A stretch of 64,000 nt of DNA. Origin: Warburgia ugandensis (lineage: Eukaryota > Streptophyta > Magnoliopsida > Canellales > Canellaceae). Under the pieces are notes generated by a model. That model searched no databases and was not told the DNA's origin. It saw only the letters and a program-made list of their open reading frames with translations. The stretch is from positions 33,936,949-34,000,948 of the forward strand of contig CP141136.1 of assembly GCA_035236585.1 (NCBI GenBank), in the 5' to 3' direction. The translations under genes were made by a program, and so were the position numbers. This document shows, piece after piece, positions 25,501 to 40,500 of the stretch (the stretch's first letter is position 1; each line of letters starts with the position of its first letter).

Positions 25501-28500
25501 TATACATACACACGTACATGCATACATTGGGGGGGGAAGGGGGGAGGGGGCTTGCATGTTCGTGTGTACATGTGTGCTTCTGTGTGTATGTTCTATCTCT
25601 ATATTATCAAAGAAAACTAAACAATCCACAAAAAGTTTATGTGGAGAGTTCGAAAAGAAAATTCTGGCTGTTAAAGATTAATCAGCAATCAATAGAAAAC
25701 TATACTTTTCTTAATGAACTTTGCATATGGTCTATCATGTTAATCCAAGCATTTAAACTAGGCAGTTCTTGGTACATCTGGAGCTTATCTTGATGATCCC
25801 AACAGTGTATCTTCTAGACCCTATCTTATATAGCCATGCCCCACAAATTATCTCCATCATACCATCCTAACCACTATTATTCTGTGCTGTAAGATGGAAA
25901 GGAAACTTACTGAAAGAATGGAAAAAAGAAAAAGAAAAAGTCTGAATCAACTTGGGGACTTGAATTATTTGATGCATGTGACTTCTGTAGCTTCATATAT
26001 TGAAGATAAGGTACAACACTGGAATGGTCTGGAGGACCTAAATACTGAACTGTACATTACTTCTAACCTTAGTTGTCAATACTGTGACTTCCCGTTCTCT
26101 TTGTTTTGATTGCCACAGTTTTGTTTTTAGATCAAAGATCTGATATGAGTTTTCTAAGTTAGAATAGGTCTTCCTTACAGCCTCCCACACATCTTTTGCA
26201 GTGGGGAGAAAAAGATAGGGTTTACCTATGGTCTACTCCATTGAGTTGATAAGCCAGGCCATGATTAGTGAGTTTTCTGACCTCCATGCACTCATATTCG
26301 GATCTCCAGCCTCTGGTTGCTTCACTTCTCCTGTCAAATGCCCAAGTTTTACCCTGCCATCAATTGTCAGCTTCACGAATTGATCCCATTCCAGGTAGTT
26401 TTTCCTATTTAACTTGTGAGAAGTTAACTGGAATGAAGTATTTGGGGAAAAGTGGTTTGTACTACTGTTTGAGTGGCTGTCCTTGACGAGAAACTTCCAG
26501 CAGTTGTTTCCAATGAATCAGAGGTTCTTCTAGCCCCAGTCATGGCTGTTTTAGTCATTTAAAAGCAGATCAAGAGCCTAAGCTCTAATACCATGAAAGT
26601 TTAGAAGAAAAAGAATGTATTCATCTATATCTTATTAGAGTAAAAATTGCACTAATATATATAGGGAAGCATGGCAACAGACCTGCCATTGAATCCAACG
26701 GATTAGGCTAAAGGAAATCCCTTAACATAAGGGTCAAACTAGGAATAAAAGGAAAGGAGATTTTCAGATTCAAATCTAATCCTAATCTCCATTATTTATG
26801 GAAACAAACTAAGAGAAGATCAAAACTAATCCCTAGAAACTAGGAACTAATTTTGAGAGAAAGTTTCCTAACATATCCAACACAAAGAGAAGGTATTAGC
26901 TAGATGTGGAGCATGAAGAATGAACCTCAGCAGAGAGGCAGTTTCCTTATCCAGTAAGAGTCATATCTGCTAGTCTAAAAATAACAACACAGTGCAGAAC
27001 TGTAGAAAAGAAAATAGATGAGGTATACCAATAGATCAATGATCATATCTCAATCAGCTTGATGGTCTAAGAGGAACAGTTTTTGGTGTGAGGGGCAGTC
27101 AATGTACCTGATTGGGCTAGAGAAGTTGAATGAATGGATGATATATCCTGGAAGCAGTGTCCTGAATTCTAGAAATTACATCTTACTAGAACATGAATTG
27201 AGGAACTCTTGATGTGATAGTTTCTTACAAACAAATTGGAGCAGGAGGACCATAGATGAAGGCCTCCACGAAGATTTTAACATTTAGTCTCTAGAATGAT
27301 TCTTCCTTCCACAGTGAACACTTTCCCCTCCTGTACTCTGCCTCTGTTGTTGCCATTCTTAAGTGAAGATACCAGTCTGCCATCTACAACTGCTAGCTTG
27401 TCCTCCTGATCTCTTACAGTTAGAGACTGGGGTATATCTATCTGACAGAAGTGTACTTCAGGATCCTAATTCATGTATATTACTTCTTACATAAACATGG
27501 TTTGATTATAAAAAATATGCTTGAATATGGTTGTTCATATTCAAGCTTGCAATCCAGTCAATTTATATTTCTACTATTGTTATCTTGAAGCGCATCTCCT
27601 AGATTTGATGAAATTTTTATATCTTTGAAAAATGGCAAGTATTCTCAGAACCTGCATAAGTTTTCTGAATGTTATTAAAGAGATTTGGTTCTTAAATAAA
27701 AGGGCAGCCCCGGTGCACGAAGCTCCCGCCTATGCGGGGTCCAGGGAAGGGGCGGGCCACAATGGCCTAAAGTAGGCAGCCTTACCTTGCATTTTTGCAA
27801 GAGGCTGATTCCACGCCTTGAACCCGTGACCTCAAGGTCACATGACGACAACTTTTACCGTTGCGCCAAGGCTCCCCTTCTGATTTGGTTCTTAAATATA
27901 ATTGAAAATATCTTTTTCTACAACTGATTTAATGAAGTCTCATTGTTTTGGTACTAGTACAACTGATGGGCCTGTTCATGTCTCCTTAGTTGTAGCAAGT
28001 ACAGGTCCTGAGGTCCAGCCAACTAAGTTTTCTTAGTTCAACAACCAAAGCATTTATTGGAGTAGCTGCACTAAAGTTGGAATCTTTGAATTGCGAGGTT
28101 CTAATAGACCTGTTATCCACTTCTCTTTCCCAGTTCCCACCAATGAACAACTTTATAGCCAATATCATCACAAACAATTAATTCAATTCAAAAGAGCAAT
28201 GATGATTTTATGATTGTTCTTTTTTATCTCAAGTTTGTTTGGGAAATCTTAGTGTTGGAACTCTTGCTTAATGCATGATTTTCTGCCATGTAGCTTGAAC
28301 CCTTACCCAGCACCTGATAAATGCAATGACTGACATGATGTGCTTAACTTAAATGGCTTGAGGATTGTTTGCAAAATGGTAGATAAAAATCACAATAAAC
28401 ATACAAGATGCAGATAGTTAGCAGTTTCTTCATGCCTATTTTCACAGGATATTGGAGAGAGAAGATGTTCAATGTTTGTAGTACAATTGTATGAGCTAGA

Positions 28501-30927
28501 TGATACACTTATGACAATTTTTCTAGGTCCCTTAGAACATTCAATTATGCATTCTTTCTTGTTACTTGGCACAAAAGTCGAGAACAGTGGTCAAAACATA
28601 AATTCTTTGTCATGTGCTGTTAGACCGTGTGCATAATCTTGTATCTATTTGGTACCTTAAGTTTCTACTGTGCATTTTTAGTTTTTGCATCTTGCACCCG
28701 AATTTTTTGAAGTTGAGATAAAATGGATCATATGCTTTAATCTGTGGATGTGCTTGGTTGAATGTTTTTATAAGATATCAATTGTTGCTTGATTGGGTTG
28801 TGTTCCTAGGTGATTCAAAGAAAACTAGTTCACGTATTCACACCAGTTACTATGATTCATGGCAAATTGGGACCTGATGCTGTTCACCTTCTCTCATTGA
28901 AAGAGGTGATGATGTCTCTCATTATCTCTGTTCTTCTAGGTCCTGCTGGTTTTTTATTTTTCTTGATAAATGTGTCAACGTTTTTAGTTATGTTTTTTGT
29001 TTCTTGTCTTTGAACATAATTCTTCTTATAAGGCCAACCTCAAGAGTTGTGTGATACATGTGTGTGTAGGAGATGGTATTTACAAACCCATTTTGAGTGA
29101 CTGCACAGTATATGATCAAACATGAAAATCTTCAGAAGAAAATCAAATCCAATAGTTTTTGTCTGTTGATGAAAGAAGAATGGTAAGATCCTCCGTGCAC
29201 CAGTATTAACAATAAGAAAAAGTTTCTGAGAATAACCAAGATCCCTAGAAGAAGTGAACGTGAGTCTGTGAGAAGGAAAATCTGAACAAATTTAACACTC
29301 ATTAGTTTGTTATTTCTGCAATTTTTGTCCTAAACAACAAGAAAAGCTACCAGAATCAAGAAAGTAGGAATTAGAAGAGAAGTAAGCAATTTTCATTCAT
29401 TCACCACCAGAACCAGTCGTATAGATCCCTTTCTTATGTTTTTAGTTTGCTTAAATTTAGCTAGAAGCTTCAATCAGAAAAAAGAAAAGATTCTATTTCC
29501 TTTCTGTTTCTAACATGACTTTTGAAGAAACCTTACTCCTAGGAAGTTGGACAATAAGCAAAACTTAAAGCACTTAAACTATAGAAAGAAAATTGAAAAA
29601 GACTCATATCACTGCTGTCTCTTAACAGAACACATGCGAACACGTGCAAAATAAGTGGGGTCATGTGCTATTGAATCTCTTGTCGTTGTCCCCCCTGATT
29701 TCTAGCCATTAACTTCTTCTTCCTCTCATAAACTTTGACAGTCTTGGGATGTTTATGGGCCTGCAGAAACTAGTCTTCTAAGTCTTCAACAATAGGACCA
29801 GATTCTTCTGCATTCTCTCTATTCCCAAAATTTTCCTGCATCAGGTTGTGATTCTGCATATCTCTCTTGCATGTGCTGGCACTCTGTATCTTGTCTTCCC
29901 AACTTTTCTGCCCTTCAACTTTGTTCTCCATATCTATCCATCCAAATCCATTTCACATGGATGAAGTGCTTGCTGGTGGGACCAATAGTAATGAGAAGTA
30001 ACAACCTTCCAGTGTAGTGGAGCAAGGAGGGACTCTCCCGTGCAAATTCATGCGTTCCAATTGCGTCATAGGGGTGTGTGTGTATGCACACAAAAAAACC
30101 TCGCTTCCCAACTGAAAAAAGAAAATAAAAAAGAGAAGGGCAGGAAAAGGTATTGAAACATGGAGCATAGATAACCGAACCTCATCTCTTGCTTTTACCA
30201 TATTAAAATTCCAATCTCTTAACTGAAAGCTTCCCTTCGTCTCTCTCTCCTTGCATGAAATACCTCTAAATATCACTTTAAGTCTCAAAAGCTATTGTCT
30301 CACTTATCGGTTTTATACTTTTCTTCTGGTGCTGAGTGGTAGTTGTGAGATTAAAAAGAAGAAAGATACAAGAGGTTGGATCTAAACAGTGGAGGTCTAA
30401 AAATGACAATGTAAAACAAATCAATGCAAGAAACCAGCAGACTTACCCTTATATGAATCAAAACCACCACTGAAGGCCGACAACCTCCAAAAACGCTATC
30501 CAAGAGAGCTCATCATGCATCACAGTAAGCAGGAGACAGCTCAGTAGGAGGCAAAGAGATAATGATCAGGCAAACACTTCGGGGCAGAGACATGGCTGAC
30601 ATGATGGCAAAACGAAAAATATGGATCGTGATGTGGGATCAGAAAGAAAATACCACTTGATCACTGAACTTCCATCTCAGCTCCTTCCTGGAACAGCTCA
30701 ATTAGCCTCTAAAAGATTGAGAACTGTCCTGCAATCTCAAATGATTGAGAACAGTAAGGGTTGGGTAATTTTCAAAGTTTAATCCTGAGATAGGGTAGTA
30801 TCATCATTTAGATCAATTCTTTGCCTTTCAAAGCTTCTGTCTCCTATCACATCCTTTCCAAGAAAAAAGTCTCTGATCACATTAAAAAACACTTAGGCAC
30901 CTGCAGGCTCCATCTTCTTCTTCTTCT

Positions 30928-30986
<59 letters not shown>

Positions 30987-33900
30987 AGAGACCTTCTCTG
31001 CCACAAAAAAGACACATAAGCTACTTGATGAATATTTATTTATTTATCCTTAGCTTCCTGCCTACTGTTATAGATTAGTGGCTGAAAAATCATTACCCAT
31101 TTTAAAACCTGTTACTTTTTTGCATTGTTGTGAATTTCGCTTTTGGTTGTTGTTTTGGTCTCTCGCCCAAACGACTGAAATTTTGATTTTGATTTCAATA
31201 TTTTGACTGAACTTTTGGTGAAATTGACTAATCATTTATCTAAACATTAAGAAAATTGCTCATGCATTGCATCTATAAATCCACCACAGTCACTCACATC
31301 CACCCACAACCATCCAATCAAATTTAACAACTACCAGAACAAGCTCATGTCTACCCACAACCATCCAAAACCATGCATTTACCAAACAGCCACAATGACC
31401 TTCAAATGAATCACAAGATGTTCATCAAATGTGGGAGTGATGAAGCAGATTACCAGTACCAAATCTAGTTGGATAAATGATACAAAACAATGTTTATACA
31501 AGTTACAACCCTAACCAAAACTAAAGAGTAAAGTGTAGAATTGAAAATTCATGATCAGTATATGAATATTTCAAATTTTCAACCACAAAGATCGTAACCA
31601 ATCCGTCCAATGGAAAAGCTGAAGGACACATCTTCAAACTTCATCAGCAGATCAAGCACTCAAAAGGCAAAACAAGAGAAATGGAAGAAAAGAAATCATA
31701 AAAACAAGATCTTCAACAAATCCACAAATTGTCAATCAGAAGTTTGCTTGAATCTAAGAAGTGACAAACCCAGCACATCTCGTTCTTCAACACCAGAAAA
31801 CCAAAATGGCAAAAACCCATCTCTTTCTTCTTCTTCAAATCAACTGGGGAAAAAAGCAACCTGAGGTTACAGTGGTTGGTTTGCTACTCTTGCTGTCCAA
31901 ACCCTGGAGAAAAATCCCCTTTCAAAGACAAAGAAAGACCCCTATCGCTTGATATATGGGTGGGTGATGATTTCACAGAAATGCACTTTCACTAGTCAAA
32001 TAAATGGTTTAAAACCTAGACTGTATATGAAAATTTATGATTTAAGGTAACTTAAAACTTCAGCCAATTATAGGTAAAATGAAGTATCTTTTCAAATTTA
32101 ATCTATACAGCCCGAATGCACCGGAATATCAGCAAAACTGATATAAGCTGATTTGTATGTCTTTTTTCTTACTGAAAATGATATTTTGGGCATATCAGCA
32201 GATAGGAAATGATGGTAATAGAAAGTATTGAGTTGCATAAGCTGGGGATGTTTATCTAAATAAGATATCTAATTGATAGTAACACAAGTGTCAAACTTAA
32301 TTAATTGTATTACTAAAATGTCCGTAAATTTATTGTAAGTTTATAATTTTCTCTAAGTTTTGCATTTCCCACTTCTATCCTCTAAGAATCTTTGGCTTCC
32401 TGCTTCCACTTTCCGTCTTGTAATTATTGCTAGACCTTGATTGGATGTAGTTTTGATGGATTCCCTTATGAACGGTCATTTCTTGTTTTTTCTATGTTTC
32501 AAAAAAATGGTTCAAATTCAAGACCTTTTCCATGTAAAACCACTAAACTAGCTGCTATCTGATGTTGAGCTAAGCTAGGATTGGTTGCTAGTAAGTAATA
32601 TGGTTTAAAAACGGTGGATGAAAATGAGAAGTCATTCGATATTGGAAATTATTGCTAGTGAACACATTCTTCTGCAATAAACTAGAAATCAGGTTCGTTA
32701 TGCTAGGTTTTCAAGCATACCAAAATCAACCTTGACAACAAGTGATACCTTTATAGAGGAAAGTTTCTTAAAAAATGCTCACTCTTCTCTTCACAAGTGT
32801 GGGGGGGGGGGTTACTCATAGGTTGGTTAAAATGGCTAAGTCGATTGGGGTTTTTTTTTTTGAGGGTTAGAGAAGATAATTTGAACTTTGAGGTTCCATC
32901 TATGCAATTCTGCAAATGACACTGTTATTGCAATACTGCAAGATGTTTTCAATTCAAAGTTGCATTGTTAAGATGTTTGGACTTTGTAGGCAGATCGTGA
33001 CAAAGGATAAACAAGAAATAAGTGGTGATAGTACTAATGGAGGAAGGTACTGCTTACGACTGTTTTGGGATTGGGTTGTTGTTGGGGAAGAATTTTGATT
33101 TTCTCAGGTTTTCTCTTGGTATTGGGAAGTTTGTAAGAGGCCTCTGAAACTAGGGCGCAAAAGGCCGAAAAGAAATTTGCTATTTGAAAATGAGGTTCTT
33201 TAACTCTAGGATGGAGAATGGAGCTTATGAAGTAGGCATTATAAATCATGTTAATGTATCTTATGTTCCTTAACTTCATCTAGAAGTATCCAACTATTAT
33301 GACTAATCATTTGGAGTGCTTAAGAAAGTAGTCCAGAAAGTATGTTTTCTAGGGACTTGTATTCTCAAGAAAATGGATCAAGGTGTCACTGACGCATCAA
33401 TGATTTATCAGACACTTATCTCTAGACATGAGTGTTGACACTTAAAGACAACCCATCTGTGTTGAAACATGTTGACACTTGTCTGCACATTTTAGCACAT
33501 ACTGAAAAGTCTACAACTTAACAGCAAGGTGTGGGTGGGATTTTTGACTTGTGTTGGAGCTTCGTTTTGTTTAATGAAGTTACTTTTTGTTTGATTTTTG
33601 CTTCTAGTTTTATTTGTTTAAGCACTGTTTGTCTAGTGTTTTCTTTTCCTCTTTTAGTTTACTTTGTTATTTATTTCATTATTTCATGTATATCCTCGAT
33701 TCTTTGATTTTTGTATGTGCTGCCTGATTGGGTTCAAAGTGAAGGTATGCATGCTTGATCAATGAATACATTGTTATCTGTATACTTGTTATGGTTACTT
33801 AATAGTAAGATTTCCTAGGTTGTTCTATAAGTTCGATAGTATCTTGTTGCTAATTATGTTTTCATTTTGGAAACATGAATTTGGTTTTAGGTTTATGACA

Positions 33901-36900
33901 ACATATTTGTAAGTATATGTGTACGTGTGTATTTGTTTGTTTTGCCCTGAGGTATTCCCTGTTTCTACAATTTTAGGGATTGACTTATTAGACACCTTGT
34001 ATGCATGTTGACACTCATGTAAACAGGGCATTGCAATAAATAGCTCTTTTGGTTTCGTGGGATGACTGACAGAAACAAGCACAATCCGAGTTTATGTGTA
34101 GTATGTCTTAGTGCAGTGGCTTTTGTAGGTAGCTAGGGAGATCAATTGCAACATTTGGTCTTGTGTGTGGAGGCTATTTGTTCTGGAAATAAGGTTGTTG
34201 GTCACACTGTAATCAATTTATACGGAGCTAAAATAGATAATTGAAGAATGAAAGTATGAGCACGTTTGACTTCAGTTAGAAGGCAGCAGATGATGTATAA
34301 TCTTTTGAAGAAGGAATCGTATAGTTTTCCATGTCTTGTGGATGACAATTTGAGATGTTGGGAAGTATGAAATATGATAGTGAAGAAGTCTCCCCTTAAA
34401 AAACAGTTTCATAGAGTTTTTGACTTTCCAGGGATCATCTTTGAATATTCTTGGCCAGGAAGGATCAAGAGATTTGTTAGAAAGGCTACTGCAGAATCCT
34501 TGGGGATTGGAGGGGATTTCTGGAATGTGATTGAATGGTGTAGTTAAGGCCTTTACTCGGATGTTAGCAAATACAAGCAGATTCTAGTTCTTTATGGTGC
34601 TTTTGGATTTATCCATATTCTTGATCAGGCCTATGTGAAGGTAGGTTTCTTAGCTGAAGAGATTGCAGTAAGGACTGAGTTAATAGTATGGCAGCAGCCT
34701 TTTATTTTGGTTCTATTGTACTAATTGCAGGTGCTTTCTGTTTAGTACATGGTCCATCATTGCTATATTCCTGCCATATCGTTTTTTGTTAAAAGAGCTG
34801 GTCTGATGTTCTTGCAGGTTTGAGTCAACTCATCCACCAACTCTCAAAAGAAAGAGGAAGGCAAAAATTTGTCTCACAATAATAGTAAGGAATGCAAGTG
34901 CTCAATCAAATATTTGAAAATGAATGCACTACCCACCTTGAGAAAGCTTTTCTCTAAGAACACGGTGCTTCTTCTTCTTGAAATGATTCATCTGACTCGA
35001 AAAAACTGTTTTTAGGATTCTGCCTAATTCATACACATTGCACAGAACTACACCTACTTGAAGGTTTGGGTGTAGAAGGATGAGGTTTCCAACATGGGAG
35101 TGGAAGTTTAAAGTTTTAACCTTTAAATTTTGGTATGTTTCACATTAACCATTTAGAAATGTAGAATTTTACTTTAGAATATTTGATATTGTCAAAACAT
35201 GAAATTTCTGAATAATATAAATTCTTTTCCTATTTCTTGGAAGCAGGGTCCATTGATTAGTGGTTGGGTAAAGTTGCTTCAAGAATGCAGCTCCTTTGGT
35301 TCTTCAATATTTTTACTTTAGAAAAGTACTTCTTAAATATTTTTATAATAATTTGCTAATTTGTCTCTACATTTTAGTATTTTCGTACGATCAAACCCTG
35401 ATATACAGTTGTTTACTGTCTTTACTCCTATTTCCATTTATTTAGCATGAGTAGCATTCAGATGTACTTCTTTTTGTTGACGTCACATGTTTATTCTATG
35501 TTTAGGAGAACTCTGGACTGGAGAAAGGTTCAACCATATATGGATTTGCATTTTTGGATTATGCTACCTTAAAATTTTGGGTTGGTTCAATCTGTAATGA
35601 TGCAGCTTCCACGGCTTTGGGTGCTCTGCTGATGCAAGTATGAATTTCTTGAATTCACTGTATCTGACTTCTTTTATCTTCATACATTCATACTGGATTT
35701 TGTTTGCAGGTGTCCCCTAAGGAGGTTGTATATGAAATGAGAGGTGCATATTTGCTGTGTGGGTTTGATTAATATGTTGCTGGAAAATTGTAGTTCAATA
35801 ATGTTGTACCTTCATTGTCTACTGTTTTGCAGGGCTCTCTAGTGAGACTCACAAGGCACTCAAAAAGTATTCTTCATCAGGTGAAAGTTCAGAAGATTGT
35901 CCCTAAATTAAATGTCTTATGCCGATGGCTTTTTCATTTTGAACTAGAAGATTGTCCCTAAATTAAATGTCTTATACTGATGGGTTTTTCATTTTGAACT
36001 TTGAAGTATTTATTTCTTGAAGTCTTTTGTTCTTGAAGAATTTTTTGATGTGTTCCATAATGGGCAAATTTTATCTACACTCTTGTAAATAGTCTCAGAA
36101 AAAATATTGTTGTTTTGCAGCAATTAACAACATCCATTTGGTTTCTCAGTTGTATGTTAAAAAAGAAGTATTCCTGCTTACAACTTATTCATACCCGCTT
36201 TGTCAGAATTTAGTTGCCTCGATCCAGTACCTCTCTTTCTCTCACTTAATGCACATCAGACACACTAGTCAGCAATGGAGTGGCCCCGTGATCTGAAAGT
36301 TGAAGTCAGTGGTCTGGCTATGATAATAAGATCAGAAAATAATCATCACTATGCTCTGATCCAAACTATGATCAGATGTCAGTTTGCCACATTAATTCAT
36401 CCAAACAAATATACCAAAACCTTCAGAAATAAAACCCTACACCACTTTTAAGGGACCCCTTTAGTGGTCTATAACTCCATATAGCTTGACCTCGCTTAGG
36501 GTTGACCATATAACACTTGTACGATCTACACCTTTGGAAAGAGCTGCCCTTTACCTTACCTAGTGTTAGCCTTGATAAGAAGAAAATGATACCCTTGTTG
36601 ATCTTATTTAATATCAAGAACAAATATAAACTGGGGATTGATGAGAGAACAAGAGGACAGAGAGACTAAAAAAGAAGAGAGATAAGAGAGCAGAGAGAAT
36701 GTTGGTTGTGTGGAGCTTTCACAAGATTAATGTACTCTAATTCTTAATAATTGTTTCAAGGACCAAGATAGCCTTAATGAAGGATACAATAGGAAAAGTT
36801 TAAACACAACTGAACTGATAAATAGGTGCCGGCTTTCAACCAGTCGATTACTAGTTGGAGGGACGTTTTCTTTCGTGTTTGCTTCAAATATCCATTCATT

Positions 36901-37502
36901 TTGAATACTTTGAGCTTCGTTACTTTCTCTTTCAGGTGCATCTAATCTCTAGAAACTTTTCTTTAGCATTATCAAGCTTTTGATTATGGCAGATGCTAAA
37001 GTTCATTTTTGTTTTCTCAGTTTTTCCATCACACAAAGAACAAAGTTACTCAGCAATATAACACCAAATCATTCTTCATGAATCATGTTAAGTTTGAGTT
37101 TCACAGACAGGTTCTTAAACACAAACAGATACTGCTTGACTGATGTTGTCTAAGACTATCCATAATGTTTGTCATGGTGAAGTGATTCTCTTGTTTATTC
37201 TTTTATTTTCAAGCATGAGATGATCTAGGCAGAAAAACTCTTATATGCCTGTGCTGCAGGCTCCACTGTATTGCAGATGACTGCTGTGCTGCCAGGCACA
37301 GATTTTATCGATGCTTCCGAAGTTAGAAAAATGATTCAGTCTAAAGGATACTTTAGTGGGTCTTGCAATTCTTGGGATTCTACTCTTGATCATGTTATGC
37401 ACAGTGATCTTGCCTTGTCCGCGCTTGGTGGTCTTATTGGTCACATATCTAGGTTGATGGTAGGGCTGTTCTTTTGAATTTTCCTTTCTTGAAGAATTAC
37501 TC

Positions 37503-37540
<38 letters not shown>

Positions 37541-40500
37541 ATTAATACTAGTTGAATTTAAATACAGCTAGATGATGCTTTGCGCAATGGAGATATTTTT
37601 CCATATCAAGTCTATAGAAGTTGTCTCAGGATGGACGGTCAAACTCTAGTAAATCTTGAGATTTTCAGCAATAATTGTGATGGAGGGGCATTAGGTAAGT
37701 GGCATGGAAGCTTGATCAATATAGTTATCCAAATAATTTCAAAGTCTCAGATGACCTACCCATGCTGATCCTCATAATGTGTACATTGCTCTTTTTTTTT
37801 TTTGGTGTTGTCAGGTACGCTCTATAACTATCTTCATAGGTGCATCATGTCATCTGGTAAACGGCTTTTACGAAATTGGATTTGCCATCCGCTGAAAGAT
37901 ATTGGGGATATCAACGATAGACTAAATGTCGTTGAGGGACTAATGAAACACTCAGAAGTGATGTTAGATATAGCACTCTATCTACGGAGACTTCCTGATC
38001 TTGAGCGACTGCTGGGGCGAGTTAAGGCTAGCATTGGGTCATCAGCTACTCTTTTATTGCCGTTGGTTGGAGAAAAAGAATTAAAACAAAGAGTATGGTT
38101 GATCTACTCATTTCTTTGATGTACTTTTCATACTTTGAAGCACCCTGCCCCTGTTATATGCTGTTGTTATTATCTGCCCAGATGATGAGTCTGATTACAT
38201 GCTTTGTTGCTCATGTTCATTTTCATATGGGTGACAGTGAATATTATGTTTCAATGTTTTTCACTTCTTTTATCCTGTATTTTTCTTTCCTAAATACATT
38301 CTGTGAGGAGTGGCAGGGATAAAAGTCATTGCCCCTTTTTTTGACTTATTGGGCAGCCCAGTTTTGTCCTCAGCCCATGTTTCTACACTAGCGGTTTGGT
38401 ATTTGTATTACTAAGTTCCTAATTCCCTCATTTTGATGCATATATAGTCTACTTTTCCAATTGGTGTTGGAGTATAAGACTTTTCCTGTTAATTGAATCA
38501 TCTGGTGTAGCCTTGAAGTGGACCTTAAGTGCTGGAATAAGTTCATGAAACATCAATACTCAAGAAACTGCAGAGTTGTGTATTCATTGTGTAAGTTTTC
38601 ATTGGAGAAGTTGTTTTGTCAATGCAAGAGCGAGAATTCCCTGTTTGAAGTTTGCTGGCTTTTGATTATTTGGGGGAGAACGGAAAGATGAAGAAGGCAA
38701 GAGGGTAGAAGGGAAGATAGAGCCACTAGAAAGTAACAACGATAAATTGTGTAGGCTTTGAGGTAGTATGGCGTATGTTTCAAGAGGTTCTTGCTAAATG
38801 GTTTGAAGTGGTGAACTTGAGTCTTCATCTGCCTGAAATGTCTAAGATTTGGATCTCAACACGTATAGGTTGTTTATAACAAGTCAAGGATATGTGTTGT
38901 TTCTCTCCTGGCAAAATTTTCAAGATATATGAGAGGCGCCACCTAACTCTGAAGCATGCAACACTCTTATATCCTAAACTCCAGCTTAATCTTGAAGTTG
39001 CATTATTTAATTGCTCCTACTAGATAGGAAATCCTGAACTTAGTCCAATAGCTGAGATTTGGAATATTTTGTTGAACCTGTTTTAGGACTGTGGAACTTA
39101 ATATTTTCTGTTAGCAATATTAAGACACTTTAAAATTTAATTGCTGTTCAAGGATTCACAAGGTCTATATCCAAACCAATGAGGCATGAGAGGCTACAGA
39201 AACAAGGAGGGAGAAGAATATAAATGGAGACTTTCCCTGAGGAAGACAAGATGTAATATCAAAGCAGATGATAAGTCAATCAAAGTTTTACCACCTGTCT
39301 AGATCAAAACTGTTCACTAATTGGGGACGTATAGTGAAGCTACTATTTTGGTAGACCTTGGCTATTGATTGTGGAACACTCAAGTTTGAGGTTCGATAGC
39401 ATGGCCTTACCAGAACATCCTCCCTTTGGTACACTCGCTTTCAAGCAATAAGAAGCTAAAATCTTCTATGCATCTTTTCAAACTTACATTTTCACTTTTG
39501 TATGATCATAAAAATGTAGTTTGGAAAGACTTGAAGGTAAGGGAGCTGATTGAAAAACATCAGGATGAAGCATCTCTTTAAAATAGTTGGCAACAAGACA
39601 AGAATATTAAGAATATCTGCAGCTGAAAATGCTGCTTTGGTAGTTAGAGCAAACACTAGTTTAAACAATTGATGGGCATATAATGAACAATGTTGCTGCT
39701 TACCAAAAGTGCCAAAGCAAGTATTTCTTTTATTTTAACATGTGAAAAGATAATGAACTTCCTTTCGGTAGAGAAGATATAATTTCAGCGTTTCATTTCT
39801 GCCACCTCTCTCTCAACTTTAGATCTTAGAAAGCAGAACAAGAAGGCAGGTGGCAACCTATGATTTGTGGATACAGATGCAGGTGTCTAGATACGACATT
39901 AGTACAAGGTGTAAAGATAATAAAGCTTGTCTATGGTCCATGAAAAGAGAAAATAGATAGAAGAAACAAAGTTTGCAGAATAAAGCCTAGCTTGTGTAGA
40001 GAAGAAGATAAAGCATACAAAATAAACCTTAGCTTACATAGAGAGGAAACTAAAGGGTACAAAAGTAAAGTTTACATGTGCCCGGTGTTTATGGGATAAC
40101 ATACGAATAGAACTGCCAGATTAATAAAGAGTATCTTGGTTGGTGTTTAGCTTTTATATGGTATTTATGAGAGTGGCAAAGAGAGCAGAAAATAAATTGT
40201 ACAAAAATGAGCTTAGCTGGTGTGTAGCTTGGGGTAGTCAAACATGGACCTTGGGGAGACTGCTAAATAAAACTGCTCAAGTTCTTCTTTTAATCTACTT
40301 GTTTCATCCCGATTAGGCTTCAGCTACACGAAACTTGTTCCTCCATTCCCCTCTATCAAGTGTCATGGCTGTCCAAAAGTTTTTAAATCTTTTCTCAACA
40401 CTTCTATCCACGTCCTTTTGGGCATTTGCTTTGCCCCTTAAGAGCCTTTGACTTGGATCGACTCACTCCATCTCACCGTTGCTATGTTTGGTCTCCTAAT

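Larger units (their letters stand above)
28906..35505 (+). other. MSH7 intron 6 (6600 bp, the longest)
   Basis: It contains a tRNA-like repeat at 30003-30090, a (TTC)n/(TC)n microsatellite at 30913-30981 and a G10 run near 32802. No reading frame shows recognisable coding sense. No TE with clear termini was found. Confidence 0.8.

Noticed and set aside
14396..27881. SINE heads as genuine tRNA genes
   Set aside because: The A- and B-box-like parts are present, but no complete cloverleaf is visible and the copies have SINE tails and target duplications.
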